Below, in pieces: positions 47,016 through 59,600 of a DNA stretch of 64,000 nt. Below the pieces are notes generated by a model that was not told where the DNA came from, did not search any database, and saw only the letters and a program-made list of their open reading frames with translations. Both the position numbers and the translations under genes were made by a program. Source of the stretch: Syngnathus acus (Eukaryota; Chordata; Actinopteri; Syngnathiformes; Syngnathidae); contig NC_051106.1 of NCBI RefSeq assembly GCF_901709675.1, positions 9,248,001 through 9,312,000 on the forward strand, read 5' to 3'. How positions within the stretch are numbered: the stretch's first letter is position 1; the number at the start of each line of letters is the position of its first letter.

Positions 47016-49767
47016 ATGGCTGAAGGGTGAGTGTGAAGTCGCGCATATTAGTTTTACTTTTAAAAGTTGCTTTTGTTGTCCGTAAATGAATTTGCAACTC
47101 TTCACCTTGCGTTGTTATAATCTTTTTTAAAACTACAGCGCACGAACTGCAATTTCTTTTCTTTTTTCTTAATGCTCAGGATCGTTAGAGGAAGTGCGTT
47201 TGTTTACAAAACATAGCATGGCTACCGTTAGCTTAGCTTGAATGTAATTGCTCTCGACGACGTTATCGCCACTTATCGAACGACGAAACCGAATAGTGCA
47301 TTATATCCACGCTTGACGCGTATATTTAACTTGTCAAAATGATTTACTAAGCATCGCTAGAGAACAGCGAAGCTTTTATTTTGCCAGACCGTTAGCCTCC
47401 AACTGTCACTACCGTTAGCCAATTCGTGGCAAATTGGAGCAGAGCCATTGAACGTTATACGCAATCTACGATGACTTTGCAGCAGGAAAGTGATTCCACG
47501 TGCATGCAGATTTTTCAAGTTGTGTATCTAGCTAATATGAATCTTACGATGACAGAGAAAGCTGGTGGGGAGGCTGGCTTCATCAAAGCTTCCAGGCCGT
47601 CAAAGACAAGGTAGTCATTTATTTCCACATCATATTTTGGCCTGAGTGTTTGCTCCAATTGTAATATCATTATTTTCATTGCAGTCATCAGAGGCCTTAG
47701 AGTTTATTAAGCGAGACTTGACAGAGTTCTCCACGGTAGTGCAGCATGACACAGCCTGTTCCATTGTGGCCACAGCCGCTGCGGTCAAAAATAAGCTAGC
47801 GGTAAGTTGTTGCTGTCTATTTTGTCATTGCATTTCTGCCTCTTATATAACAAACAGTGTTATGTTTTGTCATATATTTGAATGGGCTAAACATTTATGG
47901 CGCATTGGCCCATTCTCTCTAGGTTGAAGGCTCATCAGAGACCACAGAGAAGGTCAAGAAGAGTCTTTCTAGTTTCTTGGGAGTCATAACAGACACACTC
48001 GCACCACCCCCTGATAAAACCATCGACTGTGATGTTATCACGTTGGTGGCAACACCGGCTGGAACAACAGAAGTCTACGACAGCTCAAAGGTGGACTTTT
48101 TACTTTTATGGCAGTTTATCGAAATGTTACAGTGCAACATTGTTTTAAGACTTTTCTGTCAATATGCAAAACTAACATTTGTACAAACTAAACGAATGAC
48201 TCTACAGGCACGTCTCTACAGTCTGCAGGCTGATCCTGCCACATACTGCAATGAGCCTGATGGTAAGACATTCACTCCGTGGCACCACGTTATCTGAAGA
48301 ACTTTTAATTATTATATAATTGTATTGTTTTTTTTCAGGCCCCCCAGAGCAATTCGACAACTGGCTATCCAACTTCAGTATGGAGGATAAGAAAAGCGAG
48401 ATCTCTGAGCTGTTAGTTAGCAGTCCCTCAATACGAGCGCTTTACACAAAAATGGTACGTGTACTTCAGTCATGCTACCGTGAGTTGCTTTTAACAAAAA
48501 CAATCAGAAAATGTTCATTTTTTTGGGGATGTCTCAATCAAAGGTTCCGGCAGCAGTTGCCCATTCGGAATTCTGGCAAAGGTACTTCTACAAAGTATTC
48601 CAGCTGGACCAGGTAAGTGCATCCTTCAGTACATGGTGCATATATTCTTGAAATGAAGCGCAACCCCAGCATGCAACTCGTTTCATAGGCTTTGACGCCC
48701 CCTGCTGCCTCGTTTGAATATGAGCAATGTGAATGATAACTTCTCGAAAACATTTATGATTTCTGTACTGTTCTGCATTGTTAGGAGGAGGCACGGCGCC
48801 TGGTGCTGAAGCAGAGGGCAGAACAGACTTCCCAAACAGAGACCCTTGGCTGGGAGGAAGAGGAGGAGGGTATGCAAGCAACTTACTGACTCCCATTTGT
48901 CACTTACACTACCTCAATGGGCTTTCTGTTTCTGTTAGACGACTTTCTTGGTACAGTGTCCTCATCACAGCTCAACTTTACACCCCCATTGGACATGAGC
49001 TCAACGCAAGCGCCTACCCCTTCGATGACCCCCGCAGCAACCACGCAGCTTAGTAGTACAACGCTGTCTCCCGCTGACGAACGCGACGCCACCCTCTCAG
49101 TTAGCAGCGACAGCGTCAGTCTGCCAACGCAGCTGGAGGTGGTCAACACCGAGTTGGCAAACAAGCTGACCGAGGTCACTGTGGACGATAGTGTAGACAA
49201 GATGCAAAAAGTGCAGAAGCCGGAGCAGACACAAACGGAAACTGGAACCCAGCAAGAGGTCACTGCGGATGTAGCGACATCACGCATGACAGCAAAAGTA
49301 GAGGCTGGAAAGGAAGAAGGACCACATGACCTTAGAGTGTTTGAGCTGAACTCTGACAGTGGCAAGTCTTCGCCGTCTAACAATGGCAAAAAGGGTACAT
49401 TCATCCGAGGTTACTTTTTCTTTTTTATTTGATTGTAGTCAGACATTTACTGCTCAGCATCAACAATGATGCATGTCCAACTAAATCTGTTTGAAATGAT
49501 ATTGCAGCCAAGTTGACAGAAAATTGAAGGCTGTAAATTCGCTTACGTCCACCAGGTTCTAGTACCGACGTGAGTGAGGACTGGGAGAAAGACTTTGATC
49601 TGGACATGACAGAAGAAGAAGTTCAAATGGCGCTCTCTAAAATTGAAGCGTCTGGAGAGGTTTGTGTTGGATATCATTTTTAGTCGCTTATGAATCGGTG
49701 GCATACTGATGAATGTTTTTTTCTTCCTTCAAACTAGCTGGAAGAAGACTGGGAGAACTGGGAATGA
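47016..49767 (+). CDS. bsdc1: BSD domain-containing protein 1 (BSDC1)
   Basis: Eleven GT-AG-bounded coding exons join in phase to 421 residues (human about 430): 47016-47026, 47556-47610, 47685-47801, 47923-48090, 48208-48262, 48339-48454, 48544-48612, 48785-48869, 48939-49394, 49556-49659 and 49738-49767. BSDC1 is a conserved, broadly expressed protein with a BSD domain, a small helical fold with an invariant Phe-Trp; its molecular role is poorly known. Visible parts are an N-terminal WW..W segment and the SSEALEFIKRDLTEF helix (23-37), a conserved DKTIDCDVITL block (91-101), the BSD domain (~148-197, FW at 184-185), an acidic EEEEE run, a low-complexity Ser/Thr/Gln-rich middle (~226-355) and a strongly conserved acidic C terminus (DLRVFELNSDSGKS, DMTEEEVQMALSK, ending DWENWE). 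The start MAEGE has A at -3 and matches other vertebrates. The variable middle is where it is shorter than human. Confidence 0.96.
48339..48612 (+). other. bsdc1: BSD domain-encoding exons 6-7 of bsdc1
   Basis: Residues 136-197 are encoded by exons 6 (48339-48454) and 7 (48544-48612), separated by an 89-bp intron. The pattern is typical of BSD domains: a helix with SEISELLVSSPSIRALY, then VPAAVAHSEFWQRYFYK with the defining Phe-Trp. The exon 7 acceptor (ATCAAAG) has a weak pyrimidine tract, but frame and homology leave little doubt. Confidence 0.92.
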
Positions 49768-50161
49768 GAGCCTCTGCAGCATCAACCATGTCCCTGCCAT
49801 CCAAGCTAGTTCTCTGCAGATGAACCATGCGTTGTTGAACCTTTGTCCACACTGTCACCTTGTCATAATTGTCAGTTGGAGATTTTCCAGACGGGGTTTG
49901 GACCAGTTTTGGTAAACCTGTTGTAAAGGAAGACAAGATTTAGGTCGGCCTCTAAGCCAGACAACGTGACGTGACGGGCCCTGACTATTTCTTGGAGCTA
50001 CCCTGGAATTCAGAGCAAATGACACCAGTAAATAGATGGAGTTTGTAATCAAGAAGATGTGTTCCCACAACGATGGAGGAACTTTTTTTTCTTCATGTAC
50101 GTTTTGCTGGCTTAACTGTAGGTTAAAATGGCATAAGTGCTGCTTGTTACCATTGGGAGAT

Positions 50162-50167
50162 AATAAA
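50162..50167 (+). terminator. bsdc1: bsdc1 polyadenylation signal
   Basis: AATAAA occurs 395 bases after the bsdc1 stop codon, at the end of a unique 3' UTR and before the simple-sequence ATT run. It is the first canonical signal downstream. Confidence 0.7.
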
Positions 50168-50189
50168 TACTACAGCAGTCATTTTTGAT

Positions 50190-53100
50190 TATTATTATTA
50201 AAGAGCAATTATTAAGCCTACCCTTGCCTGCCTTTTTTTTTTTGTTTTTGCTTTTTATGCCAATATCTACAGTCCCTAGCGGAAGTATTAACACCCTTAG
50301 ATTTCCATTTTTACATTACAAGCTCCAAATGATTTATTTGAAGTTTTAATTAAAACCTGCCAAGTTTGACAGTCACTCACAAACCAATATTTTTTGTTTT
50401 TGTTTTCCTCGATTCATGGCTATCTCTCAGTCATTTCACAAAAAGTACTGCTGTCTGCAATTTAATACGATGCAAATCATTGTATTCGCCTGGAGTGATC
50501 TGATTGCGCAATGTCTTGCATGTCTGTTATTGACTGTCTGTGAGACTCTCACAAAAGTTCTTAAAACCTGTTACATCAATTTTCCATTGAGTTGCTTTCA
50601 GTATGAATTCTCAATTGTTCGTGCTATTAAAGGTATTATGAGATATTACTAAGTTTCATTTTTCTCGCACCATGAAATTATATCGATGCTGTTGCACTTT
50701 TATTTTTATTGCAATTAACAGGAGGTTCATTTGCATATCATTTTTATTTGACATCATGAGTACCCTGAAATCATAATGATTCAAGAACAAATGAATGTAA
50801 AATATGACAGCTGCCACAGAAATGAGCCGGTCTGTATAAAACTGGTTGTGAGATCCCAAATGAAACACACGGAGTCAGTGTTGTTCCAGTTTGTTCCGTT
50901 CTTTTCAGACTCTGCCACTCCTTTCTTTTCTTGTGGCAGCCGTCACACAGACGTGGATTAACCACATTTCCATTGTTGACCATCTGCGCCTTTATTTATG
51001 CAAATTGTTTTCACACCCAATCCCTCTTCATTTCACTAAAGTGGGATGAATTCAAACGACCATCATCCAGATTTTCTATGCAGCTTTTCTAATTGCAGTA
51101 TTGTAGTTAATATGGGTCATTGCATAAAGGACTCAATCTCTGCTTTTCCCCATTTTTATTTAGATTAGTGGAGCGTGATTGTTGGCTGGATTATTGAATC
51201 ATAAGTGGGTTGATCACTTAGTATAAATGCAGCAGTTTTTTTTTTTGTCACATCACCATTAACACTGATTGGATGTTTCAACAGAATCTTAATTTGTGAT
51301 CTCCTGCATGTAAACATTGCCGCATCTCATCACAATTAAGCATTTAGCAAATTCACCCCAGCAGTCTTGCGAAATACTAATTGCTCATTTTGATGGAATT
51401 ATTTGATGGCTCCTTCACAATCGAGCGGTAATGGATTGTGCATACGTTGCCCTAACCGGACCCCAAATTACACAGACACCATATACGTTACATTCTTTCT
51501 TCCTCCCTCACTTCTCACTTAGTCAGCAGAAAGGCTATAAAGGAATTTCCTGTTGAAGCCCACCACCCAAGCTTCTCTTTATGTGTGTGTGTTTACACTC
51601 CACCACTAACGCTCCACTAGCAATTGCCAATATCATGCTTGGATCATTTGACCAAACAAAAACAGTGGAGCGAAGTATACGCTCCTTCAGAGGAGCATTC
51701 CTCATAATCCATTGTTGACACAACACTTCCTGTATCCCATCTCGCATGCATGCCATTAACAAGTAGCTACATCTGTCACACATGCCAAGCACAAAAGTGT
51801 AAAGATGAGCTCATTGTCTTCTTATTCTCCATACCCTGAAGGGAGAAACCCTGTAACGGTCTCTCCCGCCCCCCTTTTGCCTTTCAATAAGCACAAAAGA
51901 CTTGCTCTGAGGGACAAGGCAGACACCATTGGAATGTGTTGCCAGGGTTTCTATAACTAGCGGCCTCTGAATTCACACTCATTTCATCAGTGCGTTACGA
52001 CCCCGCGCCTCTTTTATGGATCCCAAACACGCTTCACATATTCACTTTGTGGTGGATTCAAATGCGAGTGAAGATAGTCGATCAAATTCTACTTTCCGCT
52101 TTGTCGGAAGTTAGAATGAACATTTATGTTTAATGCATAGGAAGTGTCAAATAAAATGAACCCAAGGACTATTAAGACGGTCCGTTTTTTTTTTTTTTTT
52201 TTCCCGTGACAACGATTTTTCTAGTGGTGGGAACTGGCCACTTTGTTTGGATGAAGCAGTGTCTGGGAGGAATGTGGGGTTTAGTTGAGGAGGGGATGCA
52301 GGGGGGGAGGAAGTATGATAACTCCCACCCTATTCAGATTTATGGTCGAAACCGGAGGCTCCTCTGGGTGCACGTTCGGGGACGAACAGACTACTCTGCA
52401 GTGGCCAAAGCAAATGTTTAGTCACTCAACCTTTCGCCATTCTTTACGTCTGCTTTTCTCCTCTGCGCCATCTTATGGGAAAGTGAGCTGAAGTTCCCTT
52501 CTGGCTGTCTTTATGCTCGACATGTTCTCATTCTTCGACCAGTGCGTGAAGAGCAGCTGTCCAATGAAGAAGGAGATTTCTTCTTGAGGTCACATATTGC
52601 CATTTCAACTTCTTCACAACGGCCAGTTAATAAACCGGAAAAGTCTGCACAGGTCACATGGTAGCCCGTGTCAGTTTTTCTCCTCTCTTTTATGCATTGA
52701 CTATTTGAATTGTATGCATGACGCCACACACAGATCCACAACAAAAGCTACACAGTGCATCTTTTCAGTAACAAATCAAACCTCAGTAGCACATCTCCTT
52801 CCTTCCTTCCGTTCCTTTCCATCCTCTTTTCATTACTGTCCCATGCAGTCATTCATTAAGTCTCAGTCTGCTCCGGGATAGCATTCAACTGTCCCTCAGC
52901 ACTGTCTGCCTTTCCCTCATCCATTAAGAAGACCACACACATTCCCTCACATCATCTGGTAATTGGCGATAACAACGTATTGAGTGTTTGGGGGGCATTT
53001 GGAGTGTGACTGCAAATTCAAACGTCCAAATATTGCAGTGATCTCCTGTGAATTTAGAAATCAAAAGGTAGACTGAGGGAAAAAAAAAACACACACAAAT

Positions 53101-53485
53101 CTTCCTTGCAGGCAGTAGCGTAAACGGAGCTTGAAGAAAACTCCCGAGAGATGAGCTAAAAGGTCTGATGAGGACGAGTGTTGAGCTCAAGTGTGATTGT
53201 TTTAAAATAGAGCGCCTGTCAACACACTCACTGCCAGTTTGTGATGTAAGGCTTCTGCCCGCTTTCACATATTTTATTCATTCCATTCTGCTGCTTGCTT
53301 TCCTCACTTTGAAATATTCAAGTAACTATTCAATGTACTGCCTAGGAACCTTTTACATATTGTTTTGTGTATACCTCATTTGACTTTTTCCTGAATTTGG
53401 GAAAAAATGAATAACTAGTTTTGAAATCAGAGATGAGTAAGAAGACCAATGGTGATATAAATTGCTAGAAACAGCTCTATTTTTC
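50190..53485. other. Intergenic region right of bsdc1
   Basis: No gene is supported. The DNA is AT-rich with T-runs (51237-51246, 52184-52202), scattered octamer-like ATTTGCAT words (near 50730) and CATTCCTT-type runs near 52797-52830. Frames are under 115 codons and show no domain. Confidence 0.5.
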
Positions 53486-53605
53486 AAAGTAAAGACAATT
53501 TGCAATATTAGTATTGACACACAATCCATGCACAACTTGTCTTCGTGGGCCAGATATAAATACACTACGAGCCAAATCTGGCCCGCGGGCCACAGTTTGA
53601 CAATC
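53486..53605 (+). repeat. hAT-like terminal fragment, copy A
   Basis: The words AAGACAATTTG, GTATTGACAC and CAAATCTGGCCCGCGGGCCA, ending in GTTTGACAATC, match copy B at 56563-56690 in the same order and orientation. A GGCCCGCGGGCC block just before a TTTGACA end is characteristic of hAT-type element termini in vertebrates. No transposase remains. Confidence 0.6.
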
Positions 53606-56562
53606 TTTTTAACCCGAGATCTAATTTTCAAGCAGCCAACCTCCCACGATCAACCAAACCCACACACCTTTTCCAGGCTGTGACAAAATATTTCTAGAAA
53701 AATGGTCGCATGACCTTCTTCCTCAACTCTGCTGATGCCGCATCTCACCAGCCAAACCTGCTGATCCTGGCTGACACAGCGGCCCTTGGAGGACACCATC
53801 CCAATCCAGGGGATCCGATTGACTCTGTGACGGGGCCATCTGCCCCTCGACAAGATTACACACAGCACTGGGCCAAGATATCCTCAGGCGGAGCAGATTA
53901 AATATGAAATATAGGGCAGGAATAGTTGTGTCACTGCATGTCTAGATTTAGTGCCTGCTTTAGTGTTTGTCACTCAGGCCTTTTTCCAGGGGTGCATCTG
54001 GATTTGGAATGTTTTCTTTTCCTCTATGTCTATCTTTCCTTCCCAGAAACAGAAATCCCTCTCTCCTCTTTAAATGTGTTCAAATGTTTCTTTCCTTTGG
54101 GCTGCTTGTTTTCTAAACTTGTTGGAGGTTTATTTGGACCCAAAATAGGAAACGGTGAGAGAGACAACAAAGGAATACTTTGCCGAAAAATGGTTGCTAT
54201 GGAAACGGTGTCCTTTTTTTCTCCGAGGTCCAATTGGATGGGATTTTTTTGGAGTAGCTCTAAATGAGTCATTTCCACTCCCAAGTCTCGCGCTATAACC
54301 ATCAAGTGAGATCTTTTTTAAAATAGCATTTGGAATATGATTCGGAGGGTCTGGCATAAAAAGCTCTCATGATGCCCAAATTGTGCATTTGAATGGAATT
54401 CCATGAACCATTATGTCCTTCTTCTCAATCTTGTATGAATGAAACTTCTCATCAGACTCTTGAATGTGCGTGTAGGAGGAATTTTCATGGGGTGGGGGTG
54501 GTCTCATCTCGTTTCATCCTGAAGCAATCACATAGAATTCTCAGTTCACATCTCTTGCATTGTGTGTCTATTGTGGTTGGATCTTCAGTGCTAAAGCGTT
54601 ACGCACGTGAAAACAATGCCAAATATGGCAGACTTGTAATACGTTTGCGCTTTCCACTTCCTGGCTGCACTGTTCTTGACTCATCTGGTTTTTCACTTCT
54701 TTGTAAACCGTTGTTCACATTCTTTTCCCATTCAGCTAAGTGTGCATTGCATTTCCATCAATCTTTCAGCTCATCCTCCTGGGTCCACCATTGGGGTCTC
54801 TTTCTGTGTCCTCCCCGGACTTGCCTCTGCTGGCTCATTAGGCCCGGATTCCAAGCGGTTTGCACCGAGTGCCCATTTGTGGATTACTCGCCAAGAAATC
54901 ATGTGGCACAATTGAGTTACTAGCGGTTACAGAGGCCTCACTTAGTGCTGAGGCATGTGGAAAATGCTCCTTTTTAAAACGCCATTCCCAGCCAAAATGT
55001 CCGTGAGCCTAGCATACAAAGAGAGCCTTCACTTGCCCTTGTTCCCCCTCAGGCGCAAGTGCTAATGCTGCCTTTTGTCTGCTGATGTGCTTCCCAGACA
55101 AAAGACACATAGGAAAACACTTCTACTCGGATCCCACAAAAATACCTTCAGATTATCTTTCTTTTTATTCCCTTTCAGGATGCAATACTGCCTATTTAAA
55201 TTTTTCTGACTTGGTCACTGCTATCTAGGCTGTTTTTTTTTTTTATTGTAATAACTGACATGGCATTTAAGGAATTTAACACAAAAGTTCTCATCCAACT
55301 TCTTTGTAACTCACAAATATAAACTGGTATTCATAGTGCTGCTCTTAAAATAAATAGCAAGTTATTTAAAGGTGAATGAAAAACTTGGTTTTATCTTCCT
55401 GCCGTCGCCAACACTGGCTGCCATGGCAACGCACCCATCATTGATTTATGCTGGAGATAATTAAGAGCCGCAATGAGCGTCTGTGTCTGAGCTCACAGGT
55501 GTGAACCCAGACACACACACATGCACCTGCACATTTGCACGTTCTCACAGCCACAAAAACTCAAGCAGTTGTGCTTCCTAGATTTAGCATCATTTTTTGG
55601 CAAGCCCAGTAGATGTCCTTCATTCAGACTGGCAACTTAAGCGCTTAGTGCAGAGAACAATTGTCGCTCATTAACACACACGCACATACATCTGTTGCCT
55701 GCCAAGCATTCGTTCCCGCCTCCCCTTTTCGTCAGCGAGAAAGGCGGGACCGGTCCGTTTTTCTTCCTCTTCATCACCAGGCTATCTGAAGCCCTTTACA
55801 GCTCGCTAATCCTGATTGGACGCTCCTTTCGCCTCCAGGGTCCCAGTGAGAGTGTGAAACTAATGCAAGCAAAATGCTTTCACCCATGGGAATGGAAAGG
55901 TAACTATACCTCTGTCTTCTTTCAGCCCTTTCTTCCTGCAGTGTTTGGAATGGTTTCAGGTTCCCAATGAGCAAGGGTGGGGTCTTGGTTTAATAAGTGC
56001 CTCTTTTTTTTTTTTTTTTTTTACAATAGCCCAAATGCTTTCAGCGCGTGCGTGTGCACACAAACAGCTTTGGAGGCACGGCACAGCGGTGCTGAAGATG
56101 CATCAACCTTCCACTTGACAAGCATATCAAGCCTCCTCAGTTCCCAAAGGCTTTTCTGCAGGGTCACTTAATGGGCTGAAATTCCACACACCAGCACACA
56201 CGCAGGCATTTCGGTGTAACACACAATCACAGGTGACATCACCAGATGGATGATGGGGGCCACGGCAAGGCCGAAGGCTCTTATTTCATCAGGCCGGTTT
56301 ATCTTAAAACTCATGACAATGACGCACACTTCTCGGACATTCCCACCCACTACGCACTCTTGACAACACGCAAAGTCTGCATCTGGAAAAATGATGAAAA
56401 GCTTTTCTTGGCATTTGCCTGTCAATCTATTCGCCCTGCCTTATACAGCAATGCTGAAAACCTGATTGGATGGAAATGAGACTTCAGAAATCAATGTTCA
56501 TTGTTTAGACTAAGCATTTTTTTTTTTGCAACACAAAGTATTGTTAAGCCACATTTGGCTTT
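53606..56562. other. Intergenic region, no gene supported
   Basis: The longest frame (54393-54923, 176 codons, plus strand) has no recognisable domain and a composition typical of noncoding DNA. X-box-like palindromes lie at 54193-54206 and around 55418-55430. Long T-runs lie at 55231-55244 and 56005-56022. Confidence 0.5.
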
Positions 56563-56690
56563 AAAAGTGAAGACAATTTGTAATTTCAGTATTGACACAT
56601 GAAGTCGTTGCACAATTCGTCTTTGCAGGCCACATAAAATGACGCGATGGGCCGGATCTGGCCGCCGGGCCTTATGTTTGACACCTATGC
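56563..56690 (+). repeat. hAT-like terminal fragment, copy B
   Basis: This is homologous to 53486-53605 in the same orientation and ends GTTTGACACCTATGC, close to the usual hAT terminus. It carries GGGCCGGATCTGGCC before the end. It is a non-autonomous or truncated remnant. Confidence 0.65.
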
Positions 56691-58361
56691 TCTAAGCACT
56701 ACATACCAAAGCAGACACATGTGTCCTCCCACATGGTCACACAAACAAACGCCACAGCAGACGACGAGGCGTAAATCAGTTACTCTGGTTTCCTGATTTT
56801 CAAGTCTTGGAGGAGAGAAACAGAAGCGGCAACATATTCACATCCATCGAACAAAAAGGCACTAGTGAAGAAAGCCGAGACATGCTTACCAGTCTCTTAT
56901 GTCAGATTAATAAGAAGCAGGACCACTTGAATTGATTCAAAACAAAGCAGGAAGCACGAGTCTTAATCAGCAGTCTGCAACAGCGGCTGTTCCCTAAAGC
57001 ACTCTTGACATAGTCAAGATTATTCTGGAGCTGTGCAGTTTAATTTCACTCAATTACACACATGGAAAAAAAACAAAAACAGCAACACTCAAACATCTGG
57101 AAAAAAAAACTTTCTTCCGCCTATTTTGCTTTACAATATTGTGCATGAAATCCAACATCTGGAATGCACACAGCTGTTTTGGTATGCCGAGTCTCAGTCC
57201 GTTTTTTTCAAGCGACAAATCTATAACTATAAGCCGGGTCAACAAGTGTCTCTGGGTTTCAATTTACGAGAACAAAAACATGCCAGAGATTGAAATCTTC
57301 CACTTAGAAGATCCAGAAAGAGGAAGAGACGTCGTCAGATCAAACTGCATTTTTCTTCCTTAGCTTTGACTTCACCCTATCGGTGTCACATTACAAGACA
57401 AACACAAAACATCCAAGCAACTTTCTATACAGGCAAACACTGGAATGATATCTGCAGTATCCAAGTGCATTTTTTCTTTTTTTTCCAGGGTTGACAATCC
57501 GTAATCCTCCATGGCATCTGTCCCTAACTACCTAACACACAATATTAAAATAGGGAGTGTTGGAGCGCCAACGCAAAGATGATCACAATAAACATGGCCA
57601 CGCAGGACTTTGGTTTGGTGCCAAGCCTCAGAGATTTCACTTTTTGCCGACAAGCCACTTTTCTTTCCAGCATTTCCCCTTCATTGGTTTTCTCCCTCTT
57701 TTGGCTTTGGAAACTATCCATCCTCATGTGTATAGCGCTGCATGCATAATGAAGAATCCCAGATGTTTTGCTAAAGATTCCGTCTTTAGAGGATTGGGAT
57801 TATTTATTAGTTGGACATATGGAAAGGTTTACTTGAAAAGAACTTTTCGGTGCGAAGGTATTTAAGGCCACATTTTTTGCTACATTTCCGTCGCCTGAGA
57901 TGATGTGCTCGTAAATGGTATGCCCCCCCGGCTGACCTTTTCACTTGACTTGCATGTGTTCTGCATTACATTTCATCCTAATTTCTTTCTTTGTTTTCAT
58001 TCGCATTGCTCGGCACCTGGTTATGCTCTCATCCGTGAACGCTGCGATAACAACCTTGTACAGATGTATATCAGCAACTGACTTTGTTTTGTCACCTTAT
58101 CTAGTTTGCCTTTTTGTGCAGCCTCTCACCAAATCCCTGAACAAAAAATGGATACGTATAGGCAGTTTGAAGAACTCATAGCTTATAGCGCTGCAGGAAT
58201 GCAAACTAGCTCTCCCACGATGCGAGTTGAACCTGTGTCCATTTGGTTATACATGGAGTGCGCTTCATCCTTGCTTGTGCTTTCCAGATTTTTGGCTACA
58301 TTTGAAATTGGTGATTCCACAAATGTGTTTCATAATGAACTGAACTGTTTTATAATTTAAT

Positions 58362-58388
58362 TATAATAATAATAATAATAATAATAAT
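58362..58388. repeat. Microsatellite (AAT)n
   Basis: This is a perfect run of about nine AAT units. Confidence 0.93.
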
Positions 58389-59577
58389 GTTGGAGAGGCA
58401 GACAAAAGAAAAGACAAAAAAAGTTTGCTTCTTCTCCAAACTCAACAGTTTGCGGTTACTGATACAATAAGTACAGCAATGACAAAAACATGCATGCAAA
58501 GGGAACCAGGTCCAGTCCCTATTCATGACTCCAAAACCTTCTGGATTCACACAGTCCCGATCATGTCTGGTCATGAACATGAATCTTTTACGATTTTCGC
58601 TGCAGCTGTTTACTGGCTAGTTTAGAAAGAATGTGTCAGGCAGAAGACGTATTGTTATTGTATTGTCCTCCGGAGACTCACCGCACCCTCAATGTCGGTC
58701 AACATATGGAATGAAGCTGAGAGGGTTGGACAGTCCATGGAGAGTGCAAAGGGTGGATTTGAAATAAAACCATTTTCGATCTAAATAAATGTGGCAGGCA
58801 GAGATTCAGCTGACCATGTCTTTTGTTAATCCAAAAACCTCATGCAAACAAACTACATGATCATTTCTACTATCTTTGTCCATGAGGTTTCTTGTCTAGG
58901 CTGTTGTGTAAAAAAAGCAACAGGAACATTTTTCGGGGGAAATGTCATGGTGTCAATTTATAAAAAGCAAACATTAATTGCAGGTCAGTGACATGGTGGT
59001 TGTTAAACCACAAGCTGCAAAGCCATTTACCACCGTGACCTCTACTTCCTGACTTTCCATGTTTCCAAAGCTATTTTGTCATATCCGCAGCGTTTCCCTG
59101 ACCATGTACCATCACTTTCAAAGATCACATTATCATTAAGATGACATCATCGGATATTTCCATTTTTAGCTTAAATGCAGGCCTATCAAAAAAAAAATCC
59201 AACTTCACTAACCGAAATGCTATTTTTTTTCCCAAGCCCTATGTCATGGAACCTCCAAGATGTCTTTTAATTTGAAAGACCATATCAAATGAATTTGAAA
59301 GACCATATAAAACCATCTGAGGCATGTTAGCCAAAGCTGCAGTCACTTTTGTTTGATTTTGTGAGTCTTGGCTAAGTTGTGAGATATATTGAAAAGACAT
59401 CTGACACTTGACCCGCATCAACCAACTTCTCAATTTCTTCATTCTGAGCCAAACACATGCTGCAAAACTTTGCTGTTAAAGTAATTATGTGATTAGTCAA
59501 TTTATGACAGAAATGAATATGAATTAGCTGTTTGGATCCCATCTACCTTGCATTTTTTTCTGATGTGATTTATTTCA

Positions 59578-59600
59578 CAGCAGCAGCAGCAGCAGCAGCA
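59578..59600. repeat. Microsatellite (CAG)n
   Basis: This is a perfect CAG run of about seven units in noncoding DNA. Confidence 0.93.

Noticed and set aside
47426-47614. 62-codon frame covering bsdc1 exon 2.
   Set aside because: It is in a different frame from the coding exon; the joined bsdc1 frame continues the MAEG start through 47556-47610.
48904-49404. 166-codon minus-strand frame opposite bsdc1 exon 9.
   Set aside because: It is the antisense shadow of the bsdc1 Ser/Thr-rich exon, whose plus-strand frame is fixed by splice phase and homology.
54393-54923. 176-codon plus-strand frame right of bsdc1.
   Set aside because: Composition is noncoding-like (Ser, Leu, Cys and His rich), there is no domain, and overlapping frames occur on both strands.
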